A DNA stretch of 64,000 nucleotides from the NCBI GenBank assembly GCA_049578545.1, contig JBAUMF010000039.1, positions 23,721 through 87,720 on the forward strand. Reading direction: 5' to 3'. Both the position numbers and the translations under genes were made by a program. Positions 8,587 through 17,208 of this stretch are shown in pieces; position 1 is the first letter of the stretch, and each line of letters starts with the position of its first letter. The notes beneath the pieces are model-generated. The model was given only the letters and a program-made list of their open reading frames with translations. It was not told the DNA's origin and did no database searches. The stretch is from DASQBT01 sp049578545. Its GTDB lineage: Bacteria; Pseudomonadota; Gammaproteobacteria; Burkholderiales; Thiobacillaceae.

Positions 8587-9318
8587 ATGAAACAACGCTG
8601 GATATATGGTTTTCATGCGGTAATAGCACGCCTGCGGACTGCCCCTGATTCAGTCAAGGAGCTTTGGCTGGATGAGACAAGGCGCGACACGCGTGCGAAG
8701 GATTTGCTTGCGCTTGCCGCAAGCAAGGGGGTCAATGCACGCCAAACTGAAGGTCACCGCCTCGACAAAATGGTGGGAGGAGCCCGCCATCAGGGTGTGG
8801 TCGCCAAGGTGGAAACCATTTCACAGACTCACACGCTGGATGATGTATTGGCCAGGATTGAGGGACCGGCGCTGATCGTGGTGCTGGATGGCGTGACCGA
8901 TCCGCATAACCTGGGTGCGGTGTTGCGCTCCGCCGATGCATTTGGCGCGCATGCAGTGATTGCGCCAAAGGATAAGGCGGCGGGAATCAATGCGACAGTG
9001 GAAAAAGTGGCCTCTGGCGCGGCAGAAACCATTCCCTATCTGATGGTGACCAACCTGGTGCGCAGTTTGAACGAGTTGAAGGAACACAATGTCTGGACCG
9101 TGGCAGCCGAGGCAGAGGCGCAACGTACCATTGCACAGATTGATGCAACAGTGGGGATGGCCTGGGTGTTGGGGGCGGAGGGCGCTGGACTGAGAAGGCT
9201 GACGCGGGAAACCTGTGATGACGCAGCCAGGATTCCCATCGGCGGCAGCATCGAGAGTCTCAATGTATCCGTGTCTGCCGCGATCTGTTTGTACGAGACA
9301 GCACGGCAGCGCACATAA
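8587..9318 (+). CDS. rlmB: 23S rRNA (guanosine-2251-2'-O) methyltransferase RlmB
   Basis: A SPOUT/TrmH-family methyltransferase of 243 residues: an N-terminal L30e-like substrate domain (MKQRWIYGFHAVIARLR) and a C-terminal knot with DGVTDPHNLGAVLRSADAFG, GAEGAGLRRL and SLNVSVSAAICLYE. It 2'-O-methylates G2251 in the peptidyl-transferase P-loop. I chose the ATG at 8587 because it gives the family N-terminus; the frame is open further upstream (8542) but without a similar sequence. It starts a short run with hpt, a nucleoside phosphorylase and def. It usually sits next to rnr, as it nearly does here. Confidence 0.93.
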   Translation: MKQRWIYGFHAVIARLRTAPDSVKELWLDETRRDTRAKDLLALAASKGVNARQTEGHRLDKMVGGARHQGVVAKVETISQTHTLDDVLARIEGPALIVVLDGVTDPHNLGAVLRSADAFGAHAVIAPKDKAAGINATVEKVASGAAETIPYLMVTNLVRSLNELKEHNVWTVAAEAEAQRTIAQIDATVGMAWVLGAEGAGLRRLTRETCDDAARIPIGGSIESLNVSVSAAICLYETARQRT

Positions 9319-9334
9319 TGAAACGGGGGGTGTG

Positions 9335-9874
9335 ATGGAAGAAGCGGAACAGTTGCTCAAAGACGCGGAAGTAATTGCTTCAAGTGCCGAAGTTCAGCTG
9401 GCGCTGGATCGCCTGGCAGCAGAAATTTCGTTTGAATTGAAGGGGTCCTTTCCGCTGGTTCTGGCCGTCATGGGTGGAGGTGTGGTTTTTACGGGTCAGT
9501 TGCTTCCCAGGCTGAATTTTCCTCTTGAGTTTGATTACCTTCATGTCACACGTTACCGGGGCAAGACGGCTGGCGGCATGATCGAGTGGAAGGTGCTGCC
9601 CGGCAAAAGTGTGGTCGGAAGGACGGTGCTTGTACTGGATGATATTCTGGACGAGGGTGAAACGATGGCCGCTATCGTGGACAAGCTTATGGATATGGGC
9701 GCGGGCCAGGTATGGACCGCTGTGCTGACAGATAAACAACATGGCAGACCCAAGCCCATTGCAGCGGATTTTGTCGGAATAAGCGTACCAGACCGTTATG
9801 TGTTTGGTTTTGGCATGGATGTGTACGGACTGTGGCGCAATCTGCCGGCCATATATGCATTAAGGGAACACTAG
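9335..9874 (+). CDS. hpt: Hypoxanthine-guanine phosphoribosyltransferase
   Basis: 179 residues of a type I phosphoribosyltransferase. The PRPP-binding signature is VLVLDDILDEGETM, and AVMGGGVVFTGQLL forms the N-terminal substrate loop. It converts hypoxanthine or guanine plus PRPP to IMP or GMP. The ATG at 9335 is chosen over earlier in-frame codons that overlap rlmB. It lies five bases before a nucleoside phosphorylase whose likely product is hypoxanthine, so the pair makes sense as one salvage step. Confidence 0.86.
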   Translation: MEEAEQLLKDAEVIASSAEVQLALDRLAAEISFELKGSFPLVLAVMGGGVVFTGQLLPRLNFPLEFDYLHVTRYRGKTAGGMIEWKVLPGKSVVGRTVLVLDDILDEGETMAAIVDKLMDMGAGQVWTAVLTDKQHGRPKPIAADFVGISVPDRYVFGFGMDVYGLWRNLPAIYALREH

Positions 9875-9878
9875 GACG

Positions 9879-10640
9879 ATGCTCGGAATTATTGGGGGTA
9901 CGGGCCTTACCAAACTGGCCAATCTGGAAATCACCCGCCGTCAGGTCAAACGCACACCCTACGGCGAGCCGTCAGGCGCGCTGACATACGGACGTCTGTG
10001 TGGTGAAGAGGTCGTTTTCCTGGCACGACATGGCTATGGTCACACCATTCCTCCACACGAGGTCAATTACCGGGCCAACATTTGGGCGATGAAGGAGCAA
10101 GGAGTTGACCGCATCGTATCAGTTTCGACGGTCGGGGGGATTCGCGAGGATCTGCGGGCCGGCGCGCTGGTGGTTCCGGATCAGATCATCGACTATACGC
10201 ATGGCCGTCCAGGCACCTTTGCCGTGTATGGCGAAAAGCCGGTGATCCATGTCGATTTCACTGAACCCTACTGCGCCCCCATGCGCAGAAGCATCATGAT
10301 TGCCGCAGACCGCGCTGGGGTGAAGGTGACAGATGGAGGGGTTTATGCGGCAGTGCAGGGGCCCCGCCTGGAAACCATCGCCGAGATCAATCGTATAGAA
10401 CGTGATGGTGCAGACATGGTGGGCATGACCGGTATGCCTGAAGCCTATCTTGCGCGTGAGCTTGAGCTTTGCTATGGGACCATCGGAGTAGTGGTCAATG
10501 ACGCGGCCGGACGCGGCGTGTCGAAAAATGGAATACGAGAAGAAGACATCCGTTCCGTGCTGGAAGGGCTTATGGCAAAGGTACGCGCCTTGCTGGAAGA
10601 GCTCGTGATACTGGAGCATCCGGATTACTGTCCGATCTAG
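9879..10640 (+). CDS. Probable S-methyl-5'-thioinosine phosphorylase (MTAP/PNP family)
   Basis: 253 residues of the MTAP/PNP trimeric phosphorylase family: N-terminal IIGGTGL phosphate loop, ARHGYGHTIPPHEVNYRAN, GVYAAVQGPRLET and VGMTGMPEA. Where MTA phosphorylases carry an Asp that binds the 6-amino purine, this protein has Asn (VVNDAAGRG, N207), as in 6-oxopurine enzymes, which points to methylthioinosine as in Pseudomonas PA3004. It would release hypoxanthine and methylthioribose-1-phosphate. The adjacent HGPRT gene supports this. Annotation as MTA phosphorylase remains possible. Confidence 0.8.
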   Translation: MLGIIGGTGLTKLANLEITRRQVKRTPYGEPSGALTYGRLCGEEVVFLARHGYGHTIPPHEVNYRANIWAMKEQGVDRIVSVSTVGGIREDLRAGALVVPDQIIDYTHGRPGTFAVYGEKPVIHVDFTEPYCAPMRRSIMIAADRAGVKVTDGGVYAAVQGPRLETIAEINRIERDGADMVGMTGMPEAYLARELELCYGTIGVVVNDAAGRGVSKNGIREEDIRSVLEGLMAKVRALLEELVILEHPDYCPI

Positions 10641-10676
10641 CAAATATCGTTCATTAACCCTCAACTGGATTCTCCA

Positions 10677-11210
10677 ATGGCTGTGCGCGAAGTACTCAAA
10701 ATGGGTGATTCAAGGCTGTTGGAGCCATCCCGGCCGGTTAACGCATTCAATACGGCAGAATTGACCGAATTGATTGGTGACATGACCGACACCATGCAGG
10801 CGTTGAATGGCGCGGGTTTGGCGGCACCGCAAATTGGCGTCAATCTGCAGGTGGTGATTTTCGAGTTGAGGGACAATCCACGCTATCCGATGGCGGAACA
10901 GATTCCGTTTACCGTGTTGATCAATCCGGAATTGAACCCCTTGGTAGATGAAGTCGAAGAGGGTTGGGAAGGCTGTCTTTCGCTTCCAGGAATGCGCGGG
11001 CTGGTCCCGCGCTACACCTCGCTTCGCTATCAGGGCCGGGACGCGCGGGGGAATGTAATTGACCGACGTGTGTCTGGGTTCCATGCCCGGGTTGTTCAGC
11101 ACGAAGTGGATCATCTGTTGGGCATTCTCTACCCAATGCGCATGACGGACATGCGTAACTTCGGTTTTAACGAAGTCCTGTTCCCGGGAACAACAGTGCT
11201 CGACGAGTAA
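10677..11210 (+). CDS. def: Peptide deformylase
   Basis: 177 residues with all three deformylase motifs: GAGLAAPQIGV, EGCLSLPG (metal-binding Cys) and QHEVDHLLG (HExxH-type metal site). It removes the formyl group from N-terminal Met of new proteins. The usual partner fmt is not adjacent, so this may be one of two deformylases in the genome. A GGATCC-centred inverted repeat (11217-11241) follows without a T-run. Confidence 0.95.
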   Translation: MAVREVLKMGDSRLLEPSRPVNAFNTAELTELIGDMTDTMQALNGAGLAAPQIGVNLQVVIFELRDNPRYPMAEQIPFTVLINPELNPLVDEVEEGWEGCLSLPGMRGLVPRYTSLRYQGRDARGNVIDRRVSGFHARVVQHEVDHLLGILYPMRMTDMRNFGFNEVLFPGTTVLDE

Positions 11211-11331
11211 CCCATTTGGATCCCTTGTTTTAGCGGATCCAGGGCAGTCCGACGAACGGCCTAAAGGGGTGCACTGTCTGCTCCGCTATTTCTGGTAATC
11301 GCTGCCCGGAGCGGCATATAGGGAAGAAATC

Positions 11332-11700
11332 GTGATTCCAATTACACAAGTCAAAGCACTGGAACCCGCTCATTTACCAGTGGACACGGAGCGTCTTCAT
11401 GCGGCCGCTGCGTTGCTCATGGCGTGCATGAGCAACTGGAATGCGTCTGATCGTGATTCCCGCCTGTCAGTCGCGATGGAAGAAAACCACGCCATATGGC
11501 GTGACCTCCAGGATGCACTGGCGCGCGAGGACGTGGACTTGCCGCTCGAAGTGCGGCAAAACCTGCTTATTTTGTCGGTCTATGCAGAAGGTAAATTAAG
11601 CGAATTCTCCGAACAGCAAAACATCGACAAACTTGGTCCGTTGATTGCCCTAACACGTAACCTCGCGGCCAGTTTAAAAGATTGGCCCGCGGCTGCCTGA
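11332..11700 (+). CDS. FlaF-like protein (possible flagellar biosynthesis regulator)
   Basis: 122 residues, soluble and helical. The central part, LSVAMEENHAIWRDLQDAL then LPLEVRQNLLILSVYAEGKL, resembles the FlaF pattern of an N-x-x-W segment followed by an LP-x-x-(L/V)R helix. FlaF in alphaproteobacteria regulates flagellin production and secretion. The start is GTG with GGAAGAA upstream. No flagellar gene lies nearby, so the role is uncertain. Confidence 0.5.
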   Translation: MIPITQVKALEPAHLPVDTERLHAAAALLMACMSNWNASDRDSRLSVAMEENHAIWRDLQDALAREDVDLPLEVRQNLLILSVYAEGKLSEFSEQQNIDKLGPLIALTRNLAASLKDWPAAA

Positions 11701-11703
11701 AGT

Positions 11704-11946
11704 TTGATCCGCATGAAGAAACAAGAACAACAGAACGATGGGCGGCCTGTTTGCCTTGCCGAAGAATCTGTCGGCGGAGTGACAGGCACGGCAACAATCA
11801 AGCCTAATCGCAATCGCTCCCGGGAGGAGCCCTTACAAGAAAAATCCAGGCCGGCGCGCCCCGCGAGCCGCAAGAAGCCCGCGACGTCTCGTAAAGCACC
11901 TGCCCGTGGGCGTTACATTGACGAATATGCTCAGCCTGTCATTTGA
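11704..11946 (+). CDS. Small basic hypothetical protein
   Basis: 80 residues from TTG (or 77 from the ATG at 11713), rich in Lys, Arg and Pro toward the C-terminus (SRPARPASRKKPATSRKAP). No family recognised. It starts four bases after the FlaF-like gene and its end overlaps the end of glnD by eight bases on the other strand. It may be a real partner of the upstream gene or a chance ORF. Confidence 0.35.
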   Translation: MIRMKKQEQQNDGRPVCLAEESVGGVTGTATIKPNRNRSREEPLQEKSRPARPASRKKPATSRKAPARGRYIDEYAQPVI

Positions 11947-14515
11947 CGGGATTCGGATTCAGTCCAAGATTCGAAAGCAAATCCTGCTCTAGCAGAAGTT
12001 GGGATCTCTGCTTGTCCAAATTTCGTCCACGAATCAGAAAACGGTCCTCTACGCGCTCGCCCAGGGTGTGAATCTTTGCGCTGTACAATTCAATTTCGTG
12101 CCTGCGAAAAATCTGTGCGATGCTGAGCAGCAGGCCAACCCGGTCTCCGCAAGTGATGGTGAGAACGTAATAGCGTCCCCGTTCATCCGGCCGGATTTCT
12201 ACAATCGGCTGGATGGGAAAATGCTTTAGTCGGCGCGACTGGCGTGCAAGAGGAACAGGTGTTGGTGCAATGCAAGGATTGAGTGCCTGGCCCAGTTCGT
12301 ATTCGACAAACTGCAGGAAATCCCGGTAATGAACATCGCGTTTTGCATCGTCAAGCACCTGGAAGCTGTCCAATGCGTAGCCGTTCAGCGTGGTGTGGAT
12401 TTTCGCCTCGACCACGCTGAACTGGTTGCGGGCGAAAAATCCGCAGATGCGCTCGAACAGATCGGACTGATCGGGGCAGTAGACCAGCACCTGAATGCCT
12501 GCGCCGACGGGCGACAGCCGAGCGCGCACGATCGTTTCCCCAGTACCCATCTTTTGCCACAGCATGCGTGCGTGCCATGCAATGTCCTGCGTATCAAAGC
12601 GCAGGAAATAGCTTTCGTTAAGCGTAAGCCAAAGCCCATCAACTGCATTGGGTTGGATGCCGTATAGCGCGAGTTTTGCGCGGGCTTCCTCCTGTCTTGC
12701 CTGGTAGCTGCTCATGTCCTGTTTACCGCTCAGACTAGCCAGGGTGGCGGTGTAAAGATCTTCCAGCAGTTTTCCTTTCCAGGCATTCCATACCCTGGGA
12801 CTGGTGCCACGAATGTCGGCCACGGTCAGGATATAGAGGGCGGCCAGTCGGCGCGGCGTTTCAACCTTGCCTGCAAAAGCGGCAATGACATCCGGGTCGC
12901 TCAGGTCTTCCTTCTGCGCAGTGCGAGACATGGAAAGGTGTTCCTTTACCAGCCACGCGACTAGTTCACCGTCGTCCTTCGACAAGCCCTGGCCGCGGCA
13001 AAACAGCCGTGCGTCCGCGCTCCCCAGTTCAGAATGATCGCCGCCACGCCCTTTTGCGATGTCGTGGAACAGCGCCGCCAGGTAGAGCAGATCGGGCTTG
13101 TCAAAGCCTGCAATCAGCCGCGAAGCCAGCGGATATTCGTGAGCGAATTCGGTGACCGAAAAGCGCCGCACGTTTCTCAGGACAGTCAGGATATGCTCAT
13201 CCACTGTATAGACATGGAAAAGATCATGCTGCATTTGCCCGGCGATGCGACCAAATGCCGGGATGTATCTGCCCAGGATTCCGTAGCGGTTCATTGCATG
13301 CAGCGCCCAGGTAATGCCATGGGGCTGACGCAGGATTTCCATAAACTCATTCTGGTTGATCTTGCTGGCGCGAAAGCGGCTATCGATTCTTGTTCTTGCT
13401 CGCCAAAGTGCACGCAGTGTTGCTGCATCAAACAACCGGATGGAATGCTTCATCGCAACCAGAAAAGCACGAAAAATGGCAGTCGGCTCCTGTTCAAACA
13501 AATGGGGATCGCGCATGCCGATTATTCTGCCGCGCTGTTCGAATTCGCCGTCGATGGGTTTTGCCGCCTGTTTGATTGGTGAAACGAACTGCTTCAGTGC
13601 AGGCGCGAGTATCTCCTTGATCAACAGGACCTGGTGTGCAGCGCGGTAATAGCGCTGCATCAGCTGTTCACTTGCCCGTCTTTCAGAGTCTGACCCCAAT
13701 CCAATTCGCGCCGCCACCTCGGCCTGAAAATCGAAGGCGAGGCGGTCTTCACGACGACGGGCAAGCAGGTGGAGATGGATACGCAAGAGCGCAAGCACTT
13801 TTTCCTTGTCGCTGATCCGGCGCGCTTCGGTTGAGGTTATCAGGCCTGCTTTAGCCAGTCCCTTCCATGAGGCTTCGAGGCCTGCGGCACGTGCGAGCCA
13901 CATGATGACATGAATATCACGCAGACCTCCCGGGCTCTCCTTTATGTTGGGCTCCAGCTTGTACGCACTGTCTTCGAAACGGGCATGGCGCGCGCGTGCT
14001 TCGAACAGCTTGGCATTGACAAAAGTCGATGCATTAAAATGGGCGTGGAAGGCCTGCGTAAAGGAGTTGTACAGGCTGGGGTTGCCCCACAAGAGGCGCG
14101 ATTCGAGCAAGGACGTTTCCACGCTGATGTCATTGGCTGCCTCAGCCAGGCAGGCTGACACCGTGCGCACGCTGTGGCCGATTTCGAGTCCTGCGTCCCA
14201 GCAAGCCTGGACCCAGTCCTCCAGTGCTGTCTTGTCCTGGCTGCCCGGCTCTGTAGACGTCAGCAGAAGGACATCCACATCAGAAGCAGGGTAGAGTTCC
14301 CCGCGGCCAAAGCCCCCCACCGCAATGACAGCCATTTGAACTGGCAGGATTTCCCGGCTTAATGCAATGAGCGCCTGATCGACCAGACGTGCATGCTGAT
14401 GAAGATAAGTTCGTGGTCTGGGGTGTTCAATGAACTGCTGGGCCAATTTCTCGCGGCCGTCTTTCAGTCGCAGTTGGACATCACGATGCAAACCAGCCTG
14501 GGGAGAAAGAGTCAT
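11939..14515 (-). CDS. glnD: [Protein-PII] uridylyltransferase/uridylyl-removing enzyme
   Basis: 858 residues in the full GlnD layout: nucleotidyltransferase domain with GGFGRGELYPASDVDVLLL near residues 65-85, a PII-uridylyltransferase helical region, an HD domain (LFHDIAKGRGGDHSELG, residues around 475) and two C-terminal ACT domains that sense glutamine. It modifies and demodifies PII to transmit nitrogen status. Its start overlaps the map stop by four bases, so the two are co-translated. Confidence 0.96.
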   Translation of the reverse strand: MTLSPQAGLHRDVQLRLKDGREKLAQQFIEHPRPRTYLHQHARLVDQALIALSREILPVQMAVIAVGGFGRGELYPASDVDVLLLTSTEPGSQDKTALEDWVQACWDAGLEIGHSVRTVSACLAEAANDISVETSLLESRLLWGNPSLYNSFTQAFHAHFNASTFVNAKLFEARARHARFEDSAYKLEPNIKESPGGLRDIHVIMWLARAAGLEASWKGLAKAGLITSTEARRISDKEKVLALLRIHLHLLARRREDRLAFDFQAEVAARIGLGSDSERRASEQLMQRYYRAAHQVLLIKEILAPALKQFVSPIKQAAKPIDGEFEQRGRIIGMRDPHLFEQEPTAIFRAFLVAMKHSIRLFDAATLRALWRARTRIDSRFRASKINQNEFMEILRQPHGITWALHAMNRYGILGRYIPAFGRIAGQMQHDLFHVYTVDEHILTVLRNVRRFSVTEFAHEYPLASRLIAGFDKPDLLYLAALFHDIAKGRGGDHSELGSADARLFCRGQGLSKDDGELVAWLVKEHLSMSRTAQKEDLSDPDVIAAFAGKVETPRRLAALYILTVADIRGTSPRVWNAWKGKLLEDLYTATLASLSGKQDMSSYQARQEEARAKLALYGIQPNAVDGLWLTLNESYFLRFDTQDIAWHARMLWQKMGTGETIVRARLSPVGAGIQVLVYCPDQSDLFERICGFFARNQFSVVEAKIHTTLNGYALDSFQVLDDAKRDVHYRDFLQFVEYELGQALNPCIAPTPVPLARQSRRLKHFPIQPIVEIRPDERGRYYVLTITCGDRVGLLLSIAQIFRRHEIELYSAKIHTLGERVEDRFLIRGRNLDKQRSQLLLEQDLLSNLGLNPNPVK

Positions 14516-15321
14516 GCTGCTTGCGCAGCGAAGCCGGGAGCAGGAGGGGTGCCAGCTGACACTGTCAGCACTTCGTAGCCGCGATCAGTGACCAGAATGG
14601 TATGTTCCCATTGTGCGGACAGACTGTGATCCTTGGTTACAATGGTCCAACCATCACCCAATTGCCTGATCTCTTTCTTGCCGGCATTGATCATCGGTTC
14701 GATAGTAAAGGTCATGCCAGTCTGGAGCTCGAGCCCGGTGCCAGGCTTGCCGTAGTGCAGCACTTGGGGATCTTCATGGAATTTTTGGCCAATGCCGTGG
14801 CCGCAGAATTCGCGCACTACCGAATAACCATGCCCTTCGGCATATTTCTGGATCTGGGAGCCGATATCCCCGAGCCGGACTCCGGCTTTGACTGCAATGA
14901 TGCCTGCCCACATCGACTCGTATGTTACCTGGACAAGGCGCCTTGCCTGGATGGAGGGCTCGCCGATGAAGAACATGCGCGAGGTGTCGCCATGCCAGCC
15001 TTCCTTGATGACGGTGACATCGATGTTCACGATGTCGCCATTCTTCAGTTTTTTATCTCCCGGTATTCCGTGGCATACCTGATGATTGATCGAGGTGCAG
15101 ATGGACTTCGGATAGGGAACATGGCCGGGTGGGGTGTAGTTGAGAGGGGCAGGAATGGTGTTCTGTACCTTGACCATAAAGTGATAACACAGGCGGTCAA
15201 GTTCATTGGTTGTGACCCCGGGTTTGACGTGTGGGGTAATGAAATCGAGGACTTCCGAGGCGAGGCGGCCGGCCACGCGCATTTTCTCGATTTCTTCGGG
15301 GTTCTTGATGCTAACCGGCAT
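14512..15321 (-). CDS. map: Type I methionine aminopeptidase
   Basis: 269 residues. The five metal ligands are recognisable in NIDVTVIKEGWHGDTSRMF (two Asp), GHGIGQKFHEDP (His), FTIEPM (Glu) and QWEHTILVT (Glu). It removes the initiator Met from new proteins after deformylation. It is divergent from rpsB, the usual arrangement, and overlaps glnD downstream. Confidence 0.96.
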   Translation of the reverse strand: MPVSIKNPEEIEKMRVAGRLASEVLDFITPHVKPGVTTNELDRLCYHFMVKVQNTIPAPLNYTPPGHVPYPKSICTSINHQVCHGIPGDKKLKNGDIVNIDVTVIKEGWHGDTSRMFFIGEPSIQARRLVQVTYESMWAGIIAVKAGVRLGDIGSQIQKYAEGHGYSVVREFCGHGIGQKFHEDPQVLHYGKPGTGLELQTGMTFTIEPMINAGKKEIRQLGDGWTIVTKDHSLSAQWEHTILVTDRGYEVLTVSAGTPPAPGFAAQAA

Positions 15322-15355
15322 GTGGTGAACGGGATAGGCAAAAACGTATTTTCCC

Positions 15356-15385
15356 TTGAAAAGAAGAGCTTAATCAAATTAAAAT
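15356..15385 (+). promoter_or_regulatory. Predicted sigma-70 promoter of rpsB
   Basis: TTGAAA at 15356-15361, an 18-base spacer, and TAAAAT at 15380-15385. The transcript would have a leader of about 100 nt before rpsB. Such leaders often carry S2 autoregulation, but I could not define a known S2 site here. Confidence 0.55.
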
Positions 15386-15492
15386 AGCGGTCTGCTTGGT
15401 TTTGGCCAGGCAAATTCACACACCTGCAAATCCAAGGGTATGCCAAATGGCATCGGGCAGGTGGAGGCTCAACCTTTGTTTAAGGAAATAGT

Positions 15493-16230
15493 ATGTCCGT
15501 GACCATGCGTCAGATGCTGGAAGCCGGGGTTCATTTCGGCCACCAGACCCGTTACTGGAATCCCAAGATGGCCCCCTTTATCTTCGGCCATCGCAACAAG
15601 ATTCATATCGTCAACCTGGAAAAATCGCTTCCCATGTTTGAAGAAGCGATGAAGTTCGTTCGCCAGCTTGCATCGAATAAGGGAAGCATCCTGTTTGTCG
15701 GCACCAAGCGTCAGGCGCGCGAAATCGTTGCCGAGGAAGCGGCCCGCGCAGGCATGCCCTATGTCAGCCATCGCTGGCTGGGCGGCATGCTGACCAACTT
15801 CAAGACGGTCAAGCAGTCCGTCAAGCGCATGAATGACCTGGAAGCCGCCTTGGCCGAAGCAGGCAAGCTGTCGAAAAAGGAATCCCTGATGCTCGAGCGC
15901 GAAGTGGAAAAGCTCAAGCGCAGCCTGGGTGGCATTCGCGAAATGGGTGGCCTGCCTGATGCGTTATTTGTCATCGACGTCGGTTATCAAAAAGGAGCCA
16001 TTACCGAAGCCAACAAGCTGGGCATTCCGGTGATTGGCGTGGTGGACACCAACAATACCCCCGAAGGTGTGGATTTTGTAATTCCTGGCAATGACGACTC
16101 AAGCCGTGCGATCCGTCTGTATGCCCGTGGCGTGGCGGATGCCGTGCTTGAGGGCCGTGCCCACATCATCCAGGAGATCGTTACGGCTGACGAATTTGTG
16201 GAAGAAGCGGAGACCCCTGCGGCCGAATAA
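15493..16230 (+). CDS. rpsB: 30S ribosomal protein S2
   Basis: 245 residues, normal length. It begins MSVTMRQMLEAGVHFGHQTRYWNPKM, with the S2 signature near residue 10 and a second signature around PDALFVIDVGYQKGAI. It binds the back of the 30S head-body junction with S1. A Shine-Dalgarno AAGGA precedes the ATG. It heads the rpsB-tsf-pyrH-frr block. Confidence 0.98.
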   Translation: MSVTMRQMLEAGVHFGHQTRYWNPKMAPFIFGHRNKIHIVNLEKSLPMFEEAMKFVRQLASNKGSILFVGTKRQAREIVAEEAARAGMPYVSHRWLGGMLTNFKTVKQSVKRMNDLEAALAEAGKLSKKESLMLEREVEKLKRSLGGIREMGGLPDALFVIDVGYQKGAITEANKLGIPVIGVVDTNNTPEGVDFVIPGNDDSSRAIRLYARGVADAVLEGRAHIIQEIVTADEFVEEAETPAAE

Positions 16231-16247
16231 AACAAGGCCACAACCGC

Positions 16248-16271
16248 AAGAGGGGCGAAAGCCCCTCTTTT
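16248..16271 (+). terminator. Terminator/attenuator between rpsB and tsf
   Basis: GAGGGGC-GAAA-GCCCCTC forms a perfect 7-bp stem with a GAAA tetraloop, then CTTTT. It lies 18 bases after the rpsB stop. Partial termination between rpsB and tsf is known in other bacteria; the short T-run suggests the same here. Confidence 0.75.
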
Positions 16272-16309
16272 CGCATTGATTGATTGAAAGTTTGGAACAG
16301 GAGCAAAAA

Positions 16310-17191
16310 ATGGCTGAAATCACCGCAGGTATGGTGAAAGAACTGCGCGAGCGCACCGACGCGCCGATGATGGACTGCAAGAAGGCCTTAAGCGAATCCG
16401 CCGGCGATATGACCAAGGCCGAGGAAATTCTGCGGGTGAAGTTCGGTAACAAGGCCAGCAAGGCCGCTGGTCGTATCGCCGCTGAGGGCGTGGTAGGTAT
16501 TCACATTGACATGGATGGCAAGCGTGGTGCCATGATCGAAGTCAACTGCGAAACCGATTTCGTGGCCAAGAATGACGATTTTCTGAAGTTTGCCAAGGAC
16601 CTGGCCGGATTGGTGGCAAGCAGTAATCCGGCAGACATCGCTGGGCTTTCTGCGTTGCCCCTGAATGGCAAGGCCGTTGAAGAAATTCGCACTGAACTGG
16701 TTGGCCGGATTGGCGAAAACATGAGCCTGCGCCGTTTTACCCGTATCGAGGCCAAGGGTAAGTTGAACAGCTATGTGCATGGCGGTTCGAAAATTGGCGT
16801 GCTGGTCGATGTGAGCGGAGGTGACGAGCAACTGGGCAGGGATCTGGCCATGCACATCGCGGCGACCAAACCGGTTTCCCTGTCACGCGAAAATGTCCCA
16901 GCCGAGCTGATCGAGAAGGAACGTTCTGTGGCCAGCCAGAAGGCAGCAGAATCCGGCAAGCCCGCGGACATTGTGGCGAAAATGGTGGAAGGAGCGGTTG
17001 CCAAGTTCCTCAAGGATGTCACCCTGGTCGGGCAGCCATTTGTCAAGGATGACAAGCAGACGGTCGAGCAATTGCTCAAGTCCAAGGGCGGCGTGGTCAA
17101 CAGCTTTGCCCTGTATGTGGTGGGTGAAGGCATCGAGAAGAAGAAAGATGACTTTGTAGCTGAAGTGATGGCGCAGGCAGCCAAGGCCTGA
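16310..17191 (+). CDS. tsf: Elongation factor Ts
   Basis: 293 residues: UBA-like N-terminus (MAEITAGMVKELRERTDAPMM), the TDFVAKNDDF motif that contacts EF-Tu, and the dimer/core domains. It recycles EF-Tu-GDP to EF-Tu-GTP. The frame is open 10 codons upstream, but the ATG at 16310, preceded by AACAGGAGC, gives the conserved N-terminus. Confidence 0.98.
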   Translation: MAEITAGMVKELRERTDAPMMDCKKALSESAGDMTKAEEILRVKFGNKASKAAGRIAAEGVVGIHIDMDGKRGAMIEVNCETDFVAKNDDFLKFAKDLAGLVASSNPADIAGLSALPLNGKAVEEIRTELVGRIGENMSLRRFTRIEAKGKLNSYVHGGSKIGVLVDVSGGDEQLGRDLAMHIAATKPVSLSRENVPAELIEKERSVASQKAAESGKPADIVAKMVEGAVAKFLKDVTLVGQPFVKDDKQTVEQLLKSKGGVVNSFALYVVGEGIEKKKDDFVAEVMAQAAKA

Positions 17192-17208
17192 TTCCCCCGG
17201 GCCTGACT

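Noticed and set aside
11217..11241. TGGATCC...GGATCCA inverted repeat after def as a terminator
   Set aside because: A 7-bp stem with an 11-base loop and no T-run is insufficient evidence for termination.
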